This document shows, in pieces, positions 36,396 through 48,353 of a stretch of 64,000 nt of DNA. The notes under the pieces are model-generated. The model saw only the letters and a program-made list of their open reading frames with translations, had not been told where the DNA came from and did no database searches. The stretch is from Parvularcula oceani. Lineage in GTDB: Bacteria > Pseudomonadota > Alphaproteobacteria > Caulobacterales > Parvularculaceae. The stretch lies in assembly GCF_000733125.1 (NCBI RefSeq), contig NZ_JPHU01000006.1:62001-126000 (forward strand). The letters are read 5' to 3'. Within the stretch, counting starts at the first letter, position 1, and every line of letters begins with the position of its first letter. The translations under genes were made by a program, and so were the position numbers.

Positions 36396-36508
36396 AACAG
36401 GCTCCTTGTTACGAGCCGTATCGCCGCGCAGGCCGCGCGGCGCGCCCCTCCCTCGGAACGGGCCCGTCACATCAAGGACGGATTAACCATGAGCGCGGTT
36501 TGCCCTTC

Positions 36509-36946
36509 TCACTCCGATGTGACCCCGGAGTGCCGATCCGAGCTCTTCGCTGCGTCCTGCTCGTCGGCAGAACCGGTCCTACCCCCGTGCAGGCAGGGCA
36601 GGATCTCGCGGAGCTTTTCGAGCGTATAGGGCTTGGTCAGGACCGGGCAGTCCGCAAAGCGGCTTTCGATCCCCTCCCCGCCGTAACCGGTCTGGAAGGT
36701 CAACGGGATGCCCCGCTCCCGAAGCACTTCGGCGATCGGGAAGGACAGATCCTGATTGAGCCGGACATCGAGGATCGCGAAGTCAAAATCGCCTCTGCGC
36801 GCCTGGGCCAGGCCGTCCTGCAGGGTGGCGCTTCTGGTGACCCGCTCCACCCCGAGGTCGTGCAGATAGCCTTCGACCAGCATCGCCACCATGAACTCGT
36901 CCTCGACGAGCAGGGCGTGCAGTCGGGTCGATCCGCTTCCGGTCAA
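36509..36946 (-). CDS. Single-domain response regulator
   Basis: A 145-aa stand-alone receiver. Acidic pair in LLVEDEFMV, phospho-acceptor Asp in AILDVRLNQD, Thr in FQTGYG and Lys in LTKPYTLEKL are all present, so phosphotransfer is possible. There is no output domain. It follows the HWE histidine kinase gene by 12 bp and is the likely partner. Such pairs in alphaproteobacteria often feed into the general stress pathway, which is inference here. Confidence 0.9.
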   Translation of the reverse strand: MTGSGSTRLHALLVEDEFMVAMLVEGYLHDLGVERVTRSATLQDGLAQARRGDFDFAILDVRLNQDLSFPIAEVLRERGIPLTFQTGYGGEGIESRFADCPVLTKPYTLEKLREILPCLHGGRTGSADEQDAAKSSDRHSGVTSE

Positions 36947-36958
36947 TTCAGAGGCTCC

Positions 36959-37966
36959 TCAGGCCGCGATGTGCCCGCTTTGGGCGAGGAAGGTCAGCCG
37001 GACCTTCAAGCCTTCGGCGAGAAAGGAGATCTCGGCCTTCCCTTCGGGCTCTGTCGGCATGAGGCCCCTGATCAGCGTCAGGCCGAACCCCGTTCCTTCA
37101 GGTTCACGAACGGCCGGACCGCCGGTTTCGGTCCATGTCATCTCGCACAATTGTTCCTCGCCATGGGGCGAACAGGTCCACCGCACGGCGATGCGTCCCT
37201 CCTGCGTGCTGAGGGCGCCATGCTTGAGCGCGTTCGTCGCCAGCTCGTGCAGGGCCATGGTCAGGCTCACGGCGGTCTTCGCCGGCAACCACGCCTCCGG
37301 CCCCTCGACGCTGCAACGCTCCTCTCGGTCTCCGCAGAACGGCAGGAGCGCCGAACGGACGACGGCGGGGATCGGCGCTCCGGTCCAGCTCTCATTGGTC
37401 AGAATCGAATGCGCGCTCGCGAGGGCGTCGATGCGCTCGATGAAGGCCTTGCGGCCTTCCGCGACACTCCGATCGTCGGGGAAGGAACGGGTGGCGAGCG
37501 ACTGCACGATGGTGAGCGTGTTCCGGACGCGGTGGTTCAGCTCGTGGGAGATCGTCCTCAGGCGGTCCTCGTCGCGCTTCAGATCGGTGATGTCGAGGAC
37601 GTGGCCGATGAACTTCTCGACCTGTCCCTCCTGATCGCGCAGAGGGGTTCCGCGGACCGAGATCCACCGCTCTTCGCCGTCGGGCCGCCGGATCCGGCAC
37701 TGGAAGGACCAGGGCTCGCCCTCCTCCAGTGAGCGCCCATAACGTTCGCGCACTGCGGGCCGATCGGCCTCGACGACGTGGTCCACGAACATCTCATAGG
37801 TCCATTCGGGCAGGCCCTCGGGATAGCCGAAGATCTCGTCATGGCGCCGATTGCGCCAGGCCGAGCCGTTCTTCGTATCGAGCTCCCATGCGCCGATGCC
37901 GGAATGCTCCAGCACGAAACGCAGGTGATCGGCTTCGCTTCCGCTTCGCGGTATACTCTTCGGCAT
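36959..37966 (-). CDS. PAS-HWE family sensor histidine kinase
   Basis: A 335-aa soluble kinase without membrane segments. Residues about 12-130 are a PAS domain with PAC motif (GIGAWELDTKNG, RRPDGEERWISVRGTPLRD, FIGHVLDITDLK). The phosphorylation motif is ELNHRVRNTLTIVQSLA with the His in NHRVRN, characteristic of HWE/HisKA_2 kinases. The ATPase domain has ALHELATNALKHGALS and GTGFGLTLIRGL. It senses a cytoplasmic cue and acts with the adjacent response regulator. Confidence 0.92.
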   Translation of the reverse strand: MPKSIPRSGSEADHLRFVLEHSGIGAWELDTKNGSAWRNRRHDEIFGYPEGLPEWTYEMFVDHVVEADRPAVRERYGRSLEEGEPWSFQCRIRRPDGEERWISVRGTPLRDQEGQVEKFIGHVLDITDLKRDEDRLRTISHELNHRVRNTLTIVQSLATRSFPDDRSVAEGRKAFIERIDALASAHSILTNESWTGAPIPAVVRSALLPFCGDREERCSVEGPEAWLPAKTAVSLTMALHELATNALKHGALSTQEGRIAVRWTCSPHGEEQLCEMTWTETGGPAVREPEGTGFGLTLIRGLMPTEPEGKAEISFLAEGLKVRLTFLAQSGHIAA

Positions 37967-38105
37967 CGAAAATCCCGCCTGCCATGGATCGCCCAGATAA
38001 CAGTCCGCACCGCCCGATGGAACAGCGGCACCGGCGCAGGCCCGGCTTCGCCTCGCGGGCGGGGATGTCAGGCGCGGGTGCCGATCCGAGATCTGGGAAA
38101 TGCAA

Positions 38106-38181
38106 TGGTGAGCCCGACAGGATTCGAACCTGTGACCCGCTGATTAAAAGTCAGCTGCTCTACCAACTGAGCTACGGGCCC
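38106..38181 (-). tRNA. tRNA-Lys (anticodon TTT)
   Basis: 76 nt including an encoded CCA. On the minus strand it begins GGGCCCGTAGCTCAG, carries anticodon TTT in the loop CTTTTAA, and has the T loop GGTTCGAATCC. The acceptor stem pairs with one G-U wobble. Located between the kinase and tgt genes. Confidence 0.97.
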
Positions 38182-38225
38182 ACTCGGGCTGCGAAGTAGA
38201 GGCGCGAGGCGGCAGCGTCAACAGG

Positions 38226-39362
38226 TCAGGACGCGCTTTTCGCCCGCCTTTCGATATGATTTTCCCGAAATTCCGCTGCCCAGTCGGCGAAGCGGTCTTC
38301 GGCGATGGCCTGCCGCATGGCGCGCATCATGCGCTGGTAGAAATCGAGATTGTGCCAGGTGAGAAGGGTCGCCGCGAGATACTCTCCTGCGCGGAAGAGG
38401 TGGTGGAGATAGGCCTTGGAATAGTCGCGCGAGGCGGGACAGTCCGAATCGGGGTCGAGCGGGCTCTCGTCGTCGGCGAAGCGGGCATTGCTGAGATTGA
38501 GCGGGCCGTTCCAGGTCCAGGCCTGGCCGTGCCGCCCTGCCCGCGTCGGCAGGACGCAGTCGAACATGTCGACGCCGCGCTCGACCGCGCCGACGATGTC
38601 GAGCGGCTTGCCCACGCCCATCAGATAGCGCGGCTTGTCCTGCGGCAGGAGCGGCGTCGTGACGTCGAGGACGCCGAACATCGGCTCCCGCCCCTCGCCG
38701 ACGGCCAGCCCTCCAATGGAATAGCCGTGAAAGCCGAGGTCGATCAGGCCGCGCGCCGAGGCTGCGCGCTGCTCTTCGAAGACCGAGCCCTGTACGATGC
38801 CGAACAGCGCCTGGTGCTCTCCCGCCAGCTTCTCGAACGCGTCCTTCGATCGCTTCGCCCAGCGCAGCGACATCTCCAGGCTCTCGCGCGAGGCGTCCTT
38901 TTCGATCGGAAAGGGCGGGCATTCGTCGAGCTGCATCTGGATATCCGAATGCAGGAGGCACTGGATCTCGATCGACCGTTCAGGGGTCAGCATGTGCCGC
39001 GAGCCGTCGATATGGCTCGCGAACTTCACGCCCTCCTCGGTCAGCTTGCGGATGTCGGTCAGCGACATGACCTGGAAGCCGCCCGAATCGGTCAGGATCG
39101 GACCGTCCCAGCCCATGAAGCGGTGAAGCCCGCCAAAGCGGTCCACCCGCTCCGCCGTAGGGCGCAGCATCAGGTGATAGGTGTTGCCGAGCACGACCTG
39201 CGCGCCCGTCGCCGCGACATCGCGGAACTGCATCGCCTTGACCGTCCCGGCCGTGCCGACCGGCATGAAGGCGGGCGTGTCGATCGGCCCGCGCGACGTC
39301 GTGATGCGCCCGCGGCGCGCCTGGCCGTCCGTGTGCATCAGGTCGAAGGAAAAGCGGGTCAT
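38226..39362 (-). CDS. tgt: tRNA-guanine transglycosylase
   Basis: A 378-aa TIM-barrel enzyme that exchanges G34 for preQ1 in tRNAs with GUN anticodons. It has the substrate motif [16 protein letters not shown], catalytic Asp in [19 protein letters not shown], the nucleophile Asp in [19 protein letters not shown]. The zinc-ligand Cys/His set expected after NARFADDE is replaced by [20 protein letters not shown], which keeps the last His and one Cys; most other Tgt sequences have three Cys here (CxCxxC), worth noting. Four-base ATGA overlap with queA, so the two are an operon. Confidence 0.95.
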   Translation of the reverse strand: MTRFSFDLMHTDGQARRGRITTSRGPIDTPAFMPVGTAGTVKAMQFRDVAATGAQVVLGNTYHLMLRPTAERVDRFGGLHRFMGWDGPILTDSGGFQVMSLTDIRKLTEEGVKFASHIDGSRHMLTPERSIEIQCLLHSDIQMQLDECPPFPIEKDASRESLEMSLRWAKRSKDAFEKLAGEHQALFGIVQGSVFEEQRAASARGLIDLGFHGYSIGGLAVGEGREPMFGVLDVTTPLLPQDKPRYLMGVGKPLDIVGAVERGVDMFDCVLPTRAGRHGQAWTWNGPLNLSNARFADDESPLDPDSDCPASRDYSKAYLHHLFRAGEYLAATLLTWHNLDFYQRMMRAMRQAIAEDRFADWAAEFRENHIERRAKSAS

Positions 39363-40414
39363 TCGGCTCTCTCCAGAAGGCAGGCATCGCCATAGGAATA
39401 GAAGCGGTAGCCCGCCTCGACCGCATGGGCATAGGCGGACTTCATGCGTTCGGTTCCGGCGAAGGCGCAGACCAGCATGAACAGGGTCGAGCGCGGAAGG
39501 TGGAAGTTGGTCAGGAGGACGTCGCAGGTCCTGAAGCGGTGGCCCGGCGTGATGAAGATGTCGGTCTCGCCCGAGAACGGCGCGATGGCGCCATCCGCCG
39601 AGGCGGCCTCGACGAGGCGCAGCGACGTTGTCCCGACACAGACGATCCGGCGGCCCTCGGCCCTCGCTTCGGCGATCCTCGCCGCGGTCTCCGCGGACAG
39701 CTCGCCGCGCTCGGAATGCATCTCGTGGTCTTCGGGCCGCTCCGCGCTGACCGGCAGGAATGTGCCGGCCCCGACATGCAGGGTCGCCCGGACGCTGCCG
39801 ATCCCGCGCGTTTCGAGTTCTGCGAGGAGCTCGGGCGTGAAGTGGAGGCCGGCGGTCGGGGCGGCGACGGAACTCGCTTCGGCCCGCGCATAGACGGTCT
39901 GATAACGGTCCGCATCGGCCTCGTCGGCGGCCCGTTTGCGCGCGATATAGGGCGGCAGGGGCATCTGCCCCGCCGCGGCCAGGGCCGCATCGATCGGTCC
40001 GTCGGCCTTGAGCGCGAGCTCGATCTCGCCGCCGTCGCGGCGCCTGACCTCCCCCGACAGCCCCGCGCCGAAATCGAGCCGGTCCCCTGCCCGCAGGCGC
40101 TTGGTCGGCCGGGCGAAGGCGCGCCAGACAGTGCCCTCGGCGAGCGGGGACAGGAGGTTCACGTCCACCGTCACCGCGCCGCCGCCGCCCACCTGCCGGG
40201 CGGGACGGACCCCCTTGAGCGCGGCGGGCAGCACGCGCGTGTCGTTGAGGACCAGGAGGTCGCCCTCTCGAAGGAGCGTGGGCAGCTCCGAGAAGACATG
40301 ATCGCCAAGCCCCCCGCCCTTCACATGAAGCAGGCGGGAGCGGTCGCGGCGGTCCGCCGGGCGGAGCGCGATCCTGTCATCGGGCAGGTCGAAATCGAAG
40401 TCGGAGGTTCTCAC
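39359..40414 (-). CDS. queA: S-adenosylmethionine:tRNA ribosyltransferase-isomerase
   Basis: A 351-aa enzyme that adds the epoxycyclopentane group to preQ1 in tRNA, the step after Tgt. Recognisable: [44 protein letters not shown], the signature [12 protein letters not shown] and GAGTFLPV, and the end [16 protein letters not shown]. It starts at GTG. First gene of queA-tgt; the overlap gives coupled translation of sequential pathway steps. Confidence 0.96.
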   Translation of the reverse strand: MRTSDFDFDLPDDRIALRPADRRDRSRLLHVKGGGLGDHVFSELPTLLREGDLLVLNDTRVLPAALKGVRPARQVGGGGAVTVDVNLLSPLAEGTVWRAFARPTKRLRAGDRLDFGAGLSGEVRRRDGGEIELALKADGPIDAALAAAGQMPLPPYIARKRAADEADADRYQTVYARAEASSVAAPTAGLHFTPELLAELETRGIGSVRATLHVGAGTFLPVSAERPEDHEMHSERGELSAETAARIAEARAEGRRIVCVGTTSLRLVEAASADGAIAPFSGETDIFITPGHRFRTCDVLLTNFHLPRSTLFMLVCAFAGTERMKSAYAHAVEAGYRFYSYGDACLLERAE

Positions 40415-40553
40415 GGGCCGCCTTTAGCGGAACGCGGTGCCCGGACCAGCCGCGAACGAAGAGCGTCCTGCGGGCACAGGCGCCGGGGCGGGCCCGGTTT
40501 CCGCGGAGGAAGAGAGGGGGAGGCCCGCCCCCGGAGGAGCGGGCCGGCGGACC

Positions 40554-40994
40554 TTACGCCTTGCGGAAGGTCTTGATCTTGGTGGGGTTCCTGGGCGGCT
40601 CGCCCTTGTTGATCGCGTGCACGGCATCCATGCCTTCGGTGACGCGGCCCCATGCCGTGTACTGCTTGTCGAGGAAGGTCGCATCGTCGAGGCAGATGAA
40701 GAACTGGCTCGATGCCGAATTCGGATCCTGCGCGCGCGCCATGGAGCAGACGCCCTCGACATGCGGCGTGTCGTTGAATTCCGCCGGGATGTTCTGATCG
40801 GCGCCGCCCGTGCCATTGCCGGTCGGATCGCCGCCCTGCGCCATGAAGCCCTCGATGACGCGGTGGAAGGTCAGCCCGTCGTAAAAGCCCTCTTCGGCGA
40901 GGCGGGTGATCTGCTCGACATGCTTAGGCGCCTTGTCGGGGAAGGTCTCGATGACGACGTCGCCCGTTTCGAGCTCAAGCTTGAGTTTGCTCAT
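40554..40994 (-). CDS. Cytoplasmic cyclophilin-type peptidyl-prolyl isomerase
   Basis: A 146-aa cyclophilin without signal peptide. Core motifs FHRVIEGFMAQGGDPTG (catalytic Arg and Gln), FNDTPHVEGVCSMARAQDPNSASSQFFI shortened form SMARAQDPNS, and YTAWGRVTEGMDAV. It catalyses cis-trans isomerisation of prolyl bonds. Its ATG overlaps the stop of the exported paralogue by 4 bp, so the two cyclophilins are coupled. Confidence 0.94.
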   Translation of the reverse strand: MSKLKLELETGDVVIETFPDKAPKHVEQITRLAEEGFYDGLTFHRVIEGFMAQGGDPTGNGTGGADQNIPAEFNDTPHVEGVCSMARAQDPNSASSQFFICLDDATFLDKQYTAWGRVTEGMDAVHAINKGEPPRNPTKIKTFRKA

Positions 40995-41869
40995 GATTGT
41001 ATCTCTTCGTTCACGCGGACCGGAACGGTCACATTGCACACATCGTCTAGGTAACCCGTCCGCGAGATGGCACCCGTCCGCTGCAAATAAGCAGCGAAGG
41101 TCTCCGAATCGCTGCGCAGGACCTCGACCTTGGGCCGCTCGGCCTCGGGCATGTCGGCCGCGATGCGCGCCCTGACGATCGGTGTCGGGCGCTCGGGCGG
41201 CTCGCCGCGATTGATTCGGCGCATATTGCGCTGGCCCTCGACCACGCGGCCCCAGACGGTATAGCGCTGGTCGAGGCTGGTGCGGTTGTCGCCGAACATG
41301 ACGAAGAACTGGCTGTTCGCCGAATTCGGATCGTTCGCCCTCGCCATGGACAGGACGCCGGGGCAGTGCAGGCCCCAGAGCGCCACATCGTCCTGCGCCA
41401 CGAATTCGCGCATCGTCGGCGGCTGCGTGCCGACGGGCACGGCGCCGACAAATCCCACCTGGGCCGCGCGATTGTCGCGTCCGATGGGAGAGAACGTCGC
41501 CACGCCGCTCATCGGCTGGGCGAATTCCCCCTGAAGGTCCGGAAGATCCGAGCCGCCCTGCCCGGTGCCGGTGGGGTCCCCGCCCTGCGCCATGAAGCCG
41601 TCGATGACGCGGTGGAAGGCGACGCCGTCATAGAAGCCCTGGCGCGTCAGCTCGCGGATGCGCTCGACATGGGCCGGGGCGAGGTCGGGCCGCATCTCGA
41701 TCAGCATGGTGCCGCTGGGCAGGTCCATGACCAGAAGGTTCTCGGGGGCGACCGGCTCCCAGACCTCGTCGGGGGCGCGCTCGAGAATCGCCTGCGGCGT
41801 CTGGGCCGCGCCGGCCCCCTGCTGCGCAAGCGCGGCGAGTGCAGCCGCCGCGAATAGCTGTCCGATCAT
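40991..41869 (-). CDS. Exported cyclophilin-type peptidyl-prolyl isomerase
   Basis: A 292-aa periplasmic cyclophilin. The signal peptide is MIGQLFAAAALAALAQQGAG, cleaved near GAAQ. The core has FHRVIDGFMAQGGDPTG and SMARANDPNSANSQFFV, and an insert between them (FVGAVPVGTQPPTMREFV) plus a 60-residue C-terminal extension not present in the cytoplasmic paralogue. The ATG at 41869 was preferred over a TTG three codons upstream because AGGAAGGA is better spaced. Probably a periplasmic folding factor. Confidence 0.92.
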   Translation of the reverse strand: MIGQLFAAAALAALAQQGAGAAQTPQAILERAPDEVWEPVAPENLLVMDLPSGTMLIEMRPDLAPAHVERIRELTRQGFYDGVAFHRVIDGFMAQGGDPTGTGQGGSDLPDLQGEFAQPMSGVATFSPIGRDNRAAQVGFVGAVPVGTQPPTMREFVAQDDVALWGLHCPGVLSMARANDPNSANSQFFVMFGDNRTSLDQRYTVWGRVVEGQRNMRRINRGEPPERPTPIVRARIAADMPEAERPKVEVLRSDSETFAAYLQRTGAISRTGYLDDVCNVTVPVRVNEEIQS

Positions 41870-42059
41870 GCTGGCCAAATCCTTCCTGCCGACCCGCCTT
41901 CTAGCGATGGCGCGGCCTTTGGGCCACTGCCCCCGGGCTTAACGCTCCGCAAGCCGTGCGATGACGAATACGTGCATTGCAACAGGGCCGACAACTTTTA
42001 GCCTCGCGAAGTGTTAAGGGAACATAAACCTATATCGGCGGGGTGCGGAGAGGTCGGAG

Positions 42060-42491
42060 ATGATGGTCGAGACGGAAGCCAATATCGACATGGCGGCGCT
42101 GACGGTGACGGGAGAACCCGAAGCGGCCTCGCTCGAAGGGCGGCGCGTGCTTGTGGCGGAGGACAATGTGATCCTCTCCATGCACCTTTCTCTGGTCCTG
42201 GAACGCGCGGGCGCGACCGTGCTCGGTCCCTATCCCGATGCCGCCGAAGCCCTGACCGCCCTCAAGGGCAGCAGCGCGCCGGATGCCGCGGTTCTCGACT
42301 ACTGGCTCGCCGAGGGCGACAGCAGCCAGATCGCCTCGCGCCTGACCGACATGCACGTGCCCTTCGCGTTCTTCACCAGCCACGACCCCGATGAGTTGCA
42401 GCCCTGGTCGGAGAGCGCGCCCGTCCTGACCAAGCCCACCGATGACCGGGAGATCGTCGACACGATGACCGGCCTGTTGTCCGGCCAGTAG
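42060..42491 (+). CDS. Orphan single-domain response regulator
   Basis: A 143-aa receiver with a short N-terminal lead. Acidic pair in VLVAEDNVIL, phospho-acceptor Asp in AAVLDYWLAEG, Ser in FFTSHD and Lys in LTKPTDD. No output domain and no adjacent kinase. GGAGAGGTCGGAG precedes the start, where two ATG codons are in tandem. Convergent with coaD, 2 bp apart. Sequence style resembles the receivers that partner HWE kinases, so the kinase at 36959-37966 is one possible partner (inference). Confidence 0.88.
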   Translation: MMVETEANIDMAALTVTGEPEAASLEGRRVLVAEDNVILSMHLSLVLERAGATVLGPYPDAAEALTALKGSSAPDAAVLDYWLAEGDSSQIASRLTDMHVPFAFFTSHDPDELQPWSESAPVLTKPTDDREIVDTMTGLLSGQ

Positions 42492-42493
42492 GA

Positions 42494-42993
42494 TCAGCCC
42501 CGGCCGACCTTGGCCAGCAGCCGCCGCGCCACCGATGGCGGCACGAAATCGTCGATATCGCCGCCGAGCTTCGCGATTTCCTTGACCAACCGCGAGGCGA
42601 TGGCCTGGTAGCGCGCATCCGCCATCAGGAAGACGGTCTCCACCTCCTCGTTGAGGAAGCTGTTCATCCCGACCATCTGGAATTCGTATTCGAAGTCGGA
42701 AACGGCGCGCAGCCCGCGAATGATCACCTGGCAGCCGTTCTGCTCGGCGAAATGCATCAGGAGCCCGTCAAAGGGCACGACCTTGATCTGCGCCCGCGCC
42801 TCGGAATCGATTCCGTCCAGAGCCTCGCGGACCATGTCGACCCGCTCGTCGAGATCGAAGAGCGGGCCCTTTCCGGCATTGACCGCCACGCCGACCAGCA
42901 GCGTGTCCACGAGCTTCACCGCCCGCTTGATGATGTCGATATGGCCGAGCGTGAGCGGATCGAACGTGCCGGGGTAAAGGCCGGTGAGGCGGG

Positions 42994-42997
<4 letters not shown>
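42494..42997 (-). CDS. coaD: Phosphopantetheine adenylyltransferase
   Basis: A 167-aa nucleotidyltransferase for the penultimate step of CoA synthesis. Signature [17 protein letters not shown] with the HxGH-type TLGH motif, [15 protein letters not shown], and the C-terminal [20 protein letters not shown] (ISSxxVRE region). Length is standard. ATG overlaps the gyrA stop by 4 bp, giving a gyrA-coaD operon. Confidence 0.96.
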
Positions 42998-45861
<2,864 letters not shown>

Positions 45862-45902
45862 TTCGGGTCCGAGAGGGCCAGCGGAACCCCTGGAGGTGGA
45901 CG

Positions 45903-46544
45903 ATGACACATAAGACGCAACTCGCTGTAATCATGGCGCTTTCCCTGCCGCTGATCGCGTGTCAGAGCTATGCGGGACAATCCGCCGATACTTCGATGGA
46001 CATGGGCATGCAGGAGGGGGCCTCGGACACGGTGCCGAACAGTCCGCATGACGAGGAGCGGCACGACCAGATCATGGCTCTCGACGACCTGCCGGGCGGC
46101 GCCGGACTCGAAGGCACCTTCCTCAATACCGACGGCGAAGAGGCCGGCACGGTCATGCTGCAGGAAACGCCGAACGGGCTTCTGGTCCGGGTCGACGTGA
46201 TGGGTGTCGAGGAAGGTTTCCACGGCGTCCACCTGCACGAAACCGGCCTTTGCGAGCCCGAGGAAGGCTTCACCACGGCCGGCGGGCACGCCGCGCCGAA
46301 CGGCAATTCCCACGGCTTCCGCGTCGATGGCGGCCCGCATGCCGGCGACCTGCCCAACGGCTTCGCCCATCGCGACGGCCACCTGCGGACAGACCTCTTC
46401 GGCAGCGGGACCATGCTCGCCGACCTTCAGGACAGCGACGGCTTCGCCGTGATGGTCCATTCGGGCGCCGACGACTATGAAAGCCAGCCGAGCGGCGACG
46501 CCGGATCGCGCGTCGCCTGCGCCGCCTTCGAAGGCGGCATGTGA
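45903..46544 (+). CDS. sodC: Cu,Zn superoxide dismutase, lipoprotein
   Basis: A 213-aa periplasmic enzyme dismutating superoxide. The N-terminus [20 protein letters not shown] is a lipoprotein signal, lipobox LIAC. Metal ligands are all visible: HGVHLH (copper), [12 protein letters not shown] (bridging His and zinc), PHAGDLPNG (zinc His and Asp), and MVHSGADDY (copper). The disulfide pair is the Cys in TGLCEP and in [11 protein letters not shown] Met/Asp/Glu-rich spacer of about 50 residues follows the lipid anchor. GGAGGT precedes the ATG. Its stop overlaps the GTG of yjbQ. Confidence 0.95.
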   Translation: MTHKTQLAVIMALSLPLIACQSYAGQSADTSMDMGMQEGASDTVPNSPHDEERHDQIMALDDLPGGAGLEGTFLNTDGEEAGTVMLQETPNGLLVRVDVMGVEEGFHGVHLHETGLCEPEEGFTTAGGHAAPNGNSHGFRVDGGPHAGDLPNGFAHRDGHLRTDLFGSGTMLADLQDSDGFAVMVHSGADDYESQPSGDAGSRVACAAFEGGM

Positions 46545-46957
46545 GGCAGGCCCATGGCAGGCTCCGGGTCCGCACCGGCGGGCCCGGCTTCACCAAGGTG
46601 ACGGCGAAGCTCTCGGAGTGGCTCGAAGAGCAGGAGGCCGGGAACGGCCTCCTGACCGTGCTCGTCCGGCACACTTCCGCTTCGCTCGTCATTCAGGAGA
46701 ACGCGGACCCGGACGTCATGCGCGATCTCGGCGATGCGCTGGATCGCCTTGCGCCGCGTGATGCCGGCTACCGACACGATGCGGAGGGGCCGGACGACAT
46801 GCCCGCGCATATCCGCTCCGCCCTCACCGCGACCAGCCTCGGCATTCCCGTCCTGGACGGCCGGATGGACCTCGGCACCTGGCAGGGCGTCTATGTGGCG
46901 GAGCATCGCGACCGCCCGCATGAGCGGACGCTGTCGCTGCATTACGCTGGCGACTGA
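46541..46957 (+). CDS. YjbQ/UPF0047 family protein
   Basis: A 138-aa member of the UPF0047 family, with the signature LVRHTSASLVIQENADPDV, the pair GDALDRLAP and HIRSALTATSLGIPVLDGRMDLGTWQGVY, recognisable by the GTWQGVY loop. E. coli YjbQ shows weak thiamine-phosphate synthase activity; the physiological role is unsettled. The start is GTG within GTGA, overlapping the sodC stop. Its 3' end overlaps the convergent MFS gene by 16 bp. Confidence 0.9.
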   Translation: MRQAHGRLRVRTGGPGFTKVTAKLSEWLEEQEAGNGLLTVLVRHTSASLVIQENADPDVMRDLGDALDRLAPRDAGYRHDAEGPDDMPAHIRSALTATSLGIPVLDGRMDLGTWQGVYVAEHRDRPHERTLSLHYAGD

Positions 46958-48216
46958 GGCTCGGTGCGCGGATCGAGCGCATAGGCCGCCGGCGTCGTTC
47001 TCGGCACGGGGACGAAGGGCGCGGTGGCCTCGGGCGGCGCGCGGCGCGCGATCCTGATCACGGTCAGAACCGTCATCGCGGCATAGACCGCGCCGATCCA
47101 AACGAACAGCGCCTCGCTGCCGAACAGGCGCATGACCTGCGCGGCCAGCACCGGCCCCGCCACGGCGACGAGCCCGAAAAGGAGCAGGAGGCCGCCGCTG
47201 ACCGCCAGCGCTCCGCCGGGCTCGGCGTGGTCGTTCGCATGGGCCACGATGATGCCGTAGCAGGGCAGCGCGAACAGGCCGAAGACGAAGGCCGCGCCGA
47301 CCAGCGCTTCGGCGGACTGGGCGCCGAAGCCCGGCATGGCGAGAGCGCTGGCCGCGGCCCCGACCGTGCAGCCCACGAGGACGAGGCGGCGGTCGATCCG
47401 GTCGGACAGCCAGCCCACCGGCCACTGGGCGATGGCGCCGCCGAAGACGATGGCGCCGATGAAGAGGCCGATCGCCGTCGCGTCATAGCCGAGCCCCGAG
47501 ACGAAGAGCGGGCTCATCGACCAGTAGGCGGAAGCCGAAAGGCCGATCATCCCCGCCCCGAGAGCGGCCACGGGCGAGACGCGCCAGAGCCGCCGCAGGT
47601 CGAGCTTGGCGGAGGCGGGCGGCAGCGGCGCCTCCGTGCGCGACAGCGCGACCGGCACCAGCGAAAGCGACAGGCCGATCGAGATCAGCGCGAAAAGCAG
47701 GAAGCCCGTGGGATCGAACAGGCCGAACACGGCCTGGAGCGCGGTCACCGCCGTGAAGTCGACGATGCGGTACACGGACAGCACCTGGCCGCGCGTGGCA
47801 TTGGTGCTCCGCTCGTTGAGCCAGCTTTCGAGAATCATCTGCAAGGCGGCGAAGCTGAAGCCGGTGACGATCCGCAGAACGATCCAGAACCACGGCAGAA
47901 CCAGCAGCGCATGAGCGAGGGCAACGGCCGAGGCGATGGAGGCGAAGGCGGTGAAGGCGCGGATATGGCCGACATCCCGCACGAAAGCCGGAACGACCCG
48001 GCATCCCGCGATCATCCCCGCATAATAGCCGGACAGGAACAGGCCGATCACCGTCGGCGAGAAGCCTTCGAGCTCCCCGCGCACGGCGAGAAGCGTCGTT
48101 TGCAGTCCGTTGCCGCCGAGGAGGATGGCAGCAGCGGCCAGCAGGGGCCAGAGCGAGAAGAGAAGCCGCAAGACGCTGATCCGGCGGACGAGCCGCAAAT
48201 GAGCTGGAAGAGACAA
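46942..48216 (-). CDS. MFS transporter, YcaD-like
   Basis: A 424-aa membrane protein with twelve predicted spans. It resembles the YcaD/TagK group: GNGLQTTLLAVRGELEGFSPTVIG, GLFLSGYYAGMIAGC, RIVTGFSFAALQMILESWLNE and WPVGWLSDRIDRRLVL. Substrate unknown. The frame opens with TTG (48216) preceded by AAGGCGG; no Met occurs before the first membrane span, so a non-ATG start is needed. Not obviously part of the glucan locus downstream, although it is on the same strand after a hairpin-rich gap. Confidence 0.85.
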   Translation of the reverse strand: MSLPAHLRLVRRISVLRLLFSLWPLLAAAAILLGGNGLQTTLLAVRGELEGFSPTVIGLFLSGYYAGMIAGCRVVPAFVRDVGHIRAFTAFASIASAVALAHALLVLPWFWIVLRIVTGFSFAALQMILESWLNERSTNATRGQVLSVYRIVDFTAVTALQAVFGLFDPTGFLLFALISIGLSLSLVPVALSRTEAPLPPASAKLDLRRLWRVSPVAALGAGMIGLSASAYWSMSPLFVSGLGYDATAIGLFIGAIVFGGAIAQWPVGWLSDRIDRRLVLVGCTVGAAASALAMPGFGAQSAEALVGAAFVFGLFALPCYGIIVAHANDHAEPGGALAVSGGLLLLFGLVAVAGPVLAAQVMRLFGSEALFVWIGAVYAAMTVLTVIRIARRAPPEATAPFVPVPRTTPAAYALDPRTEPQSPA

Positions 48217-48290
48217 GCCGCCTTGCGCGAGGAAAAGCGGCCGGGCGATGGGCCGGGCAATAGGCCCGGCGACCGGGCGAGGTCAACATT

Positions 48291-48344
48291 CCTCCGGCGG
48301 ACCGGACTGGGAAGGCAGCGCCCTCCCTTCCGCCCCGCCGGAGG
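48291..48344 (-). terminator. Hairpin-rich gap after the GH15 gene
   Basis: CCTCCGGCGG (48291-48300) pairs with CCGCCGGAGG (48335-48344), enclosing a nested GGAAGG / CCTTCC stem. It starts 10 bases past the glucoamylase stop on the minus strand; a strong structure without a T-tract. Further GC hairpin GCCGGGC / GCCCGGC lies at about 48252-48271. Confidence 0.45.
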
Positions 48345-48353
48345 ACCCCGGTA

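Noticed and set aside
42019-42045. GGAAC before the orphan receiver gene as an EcfG promoter
   Set aside because: No GTT occurs 16-17 bases downstream, so only half the consensus is met.
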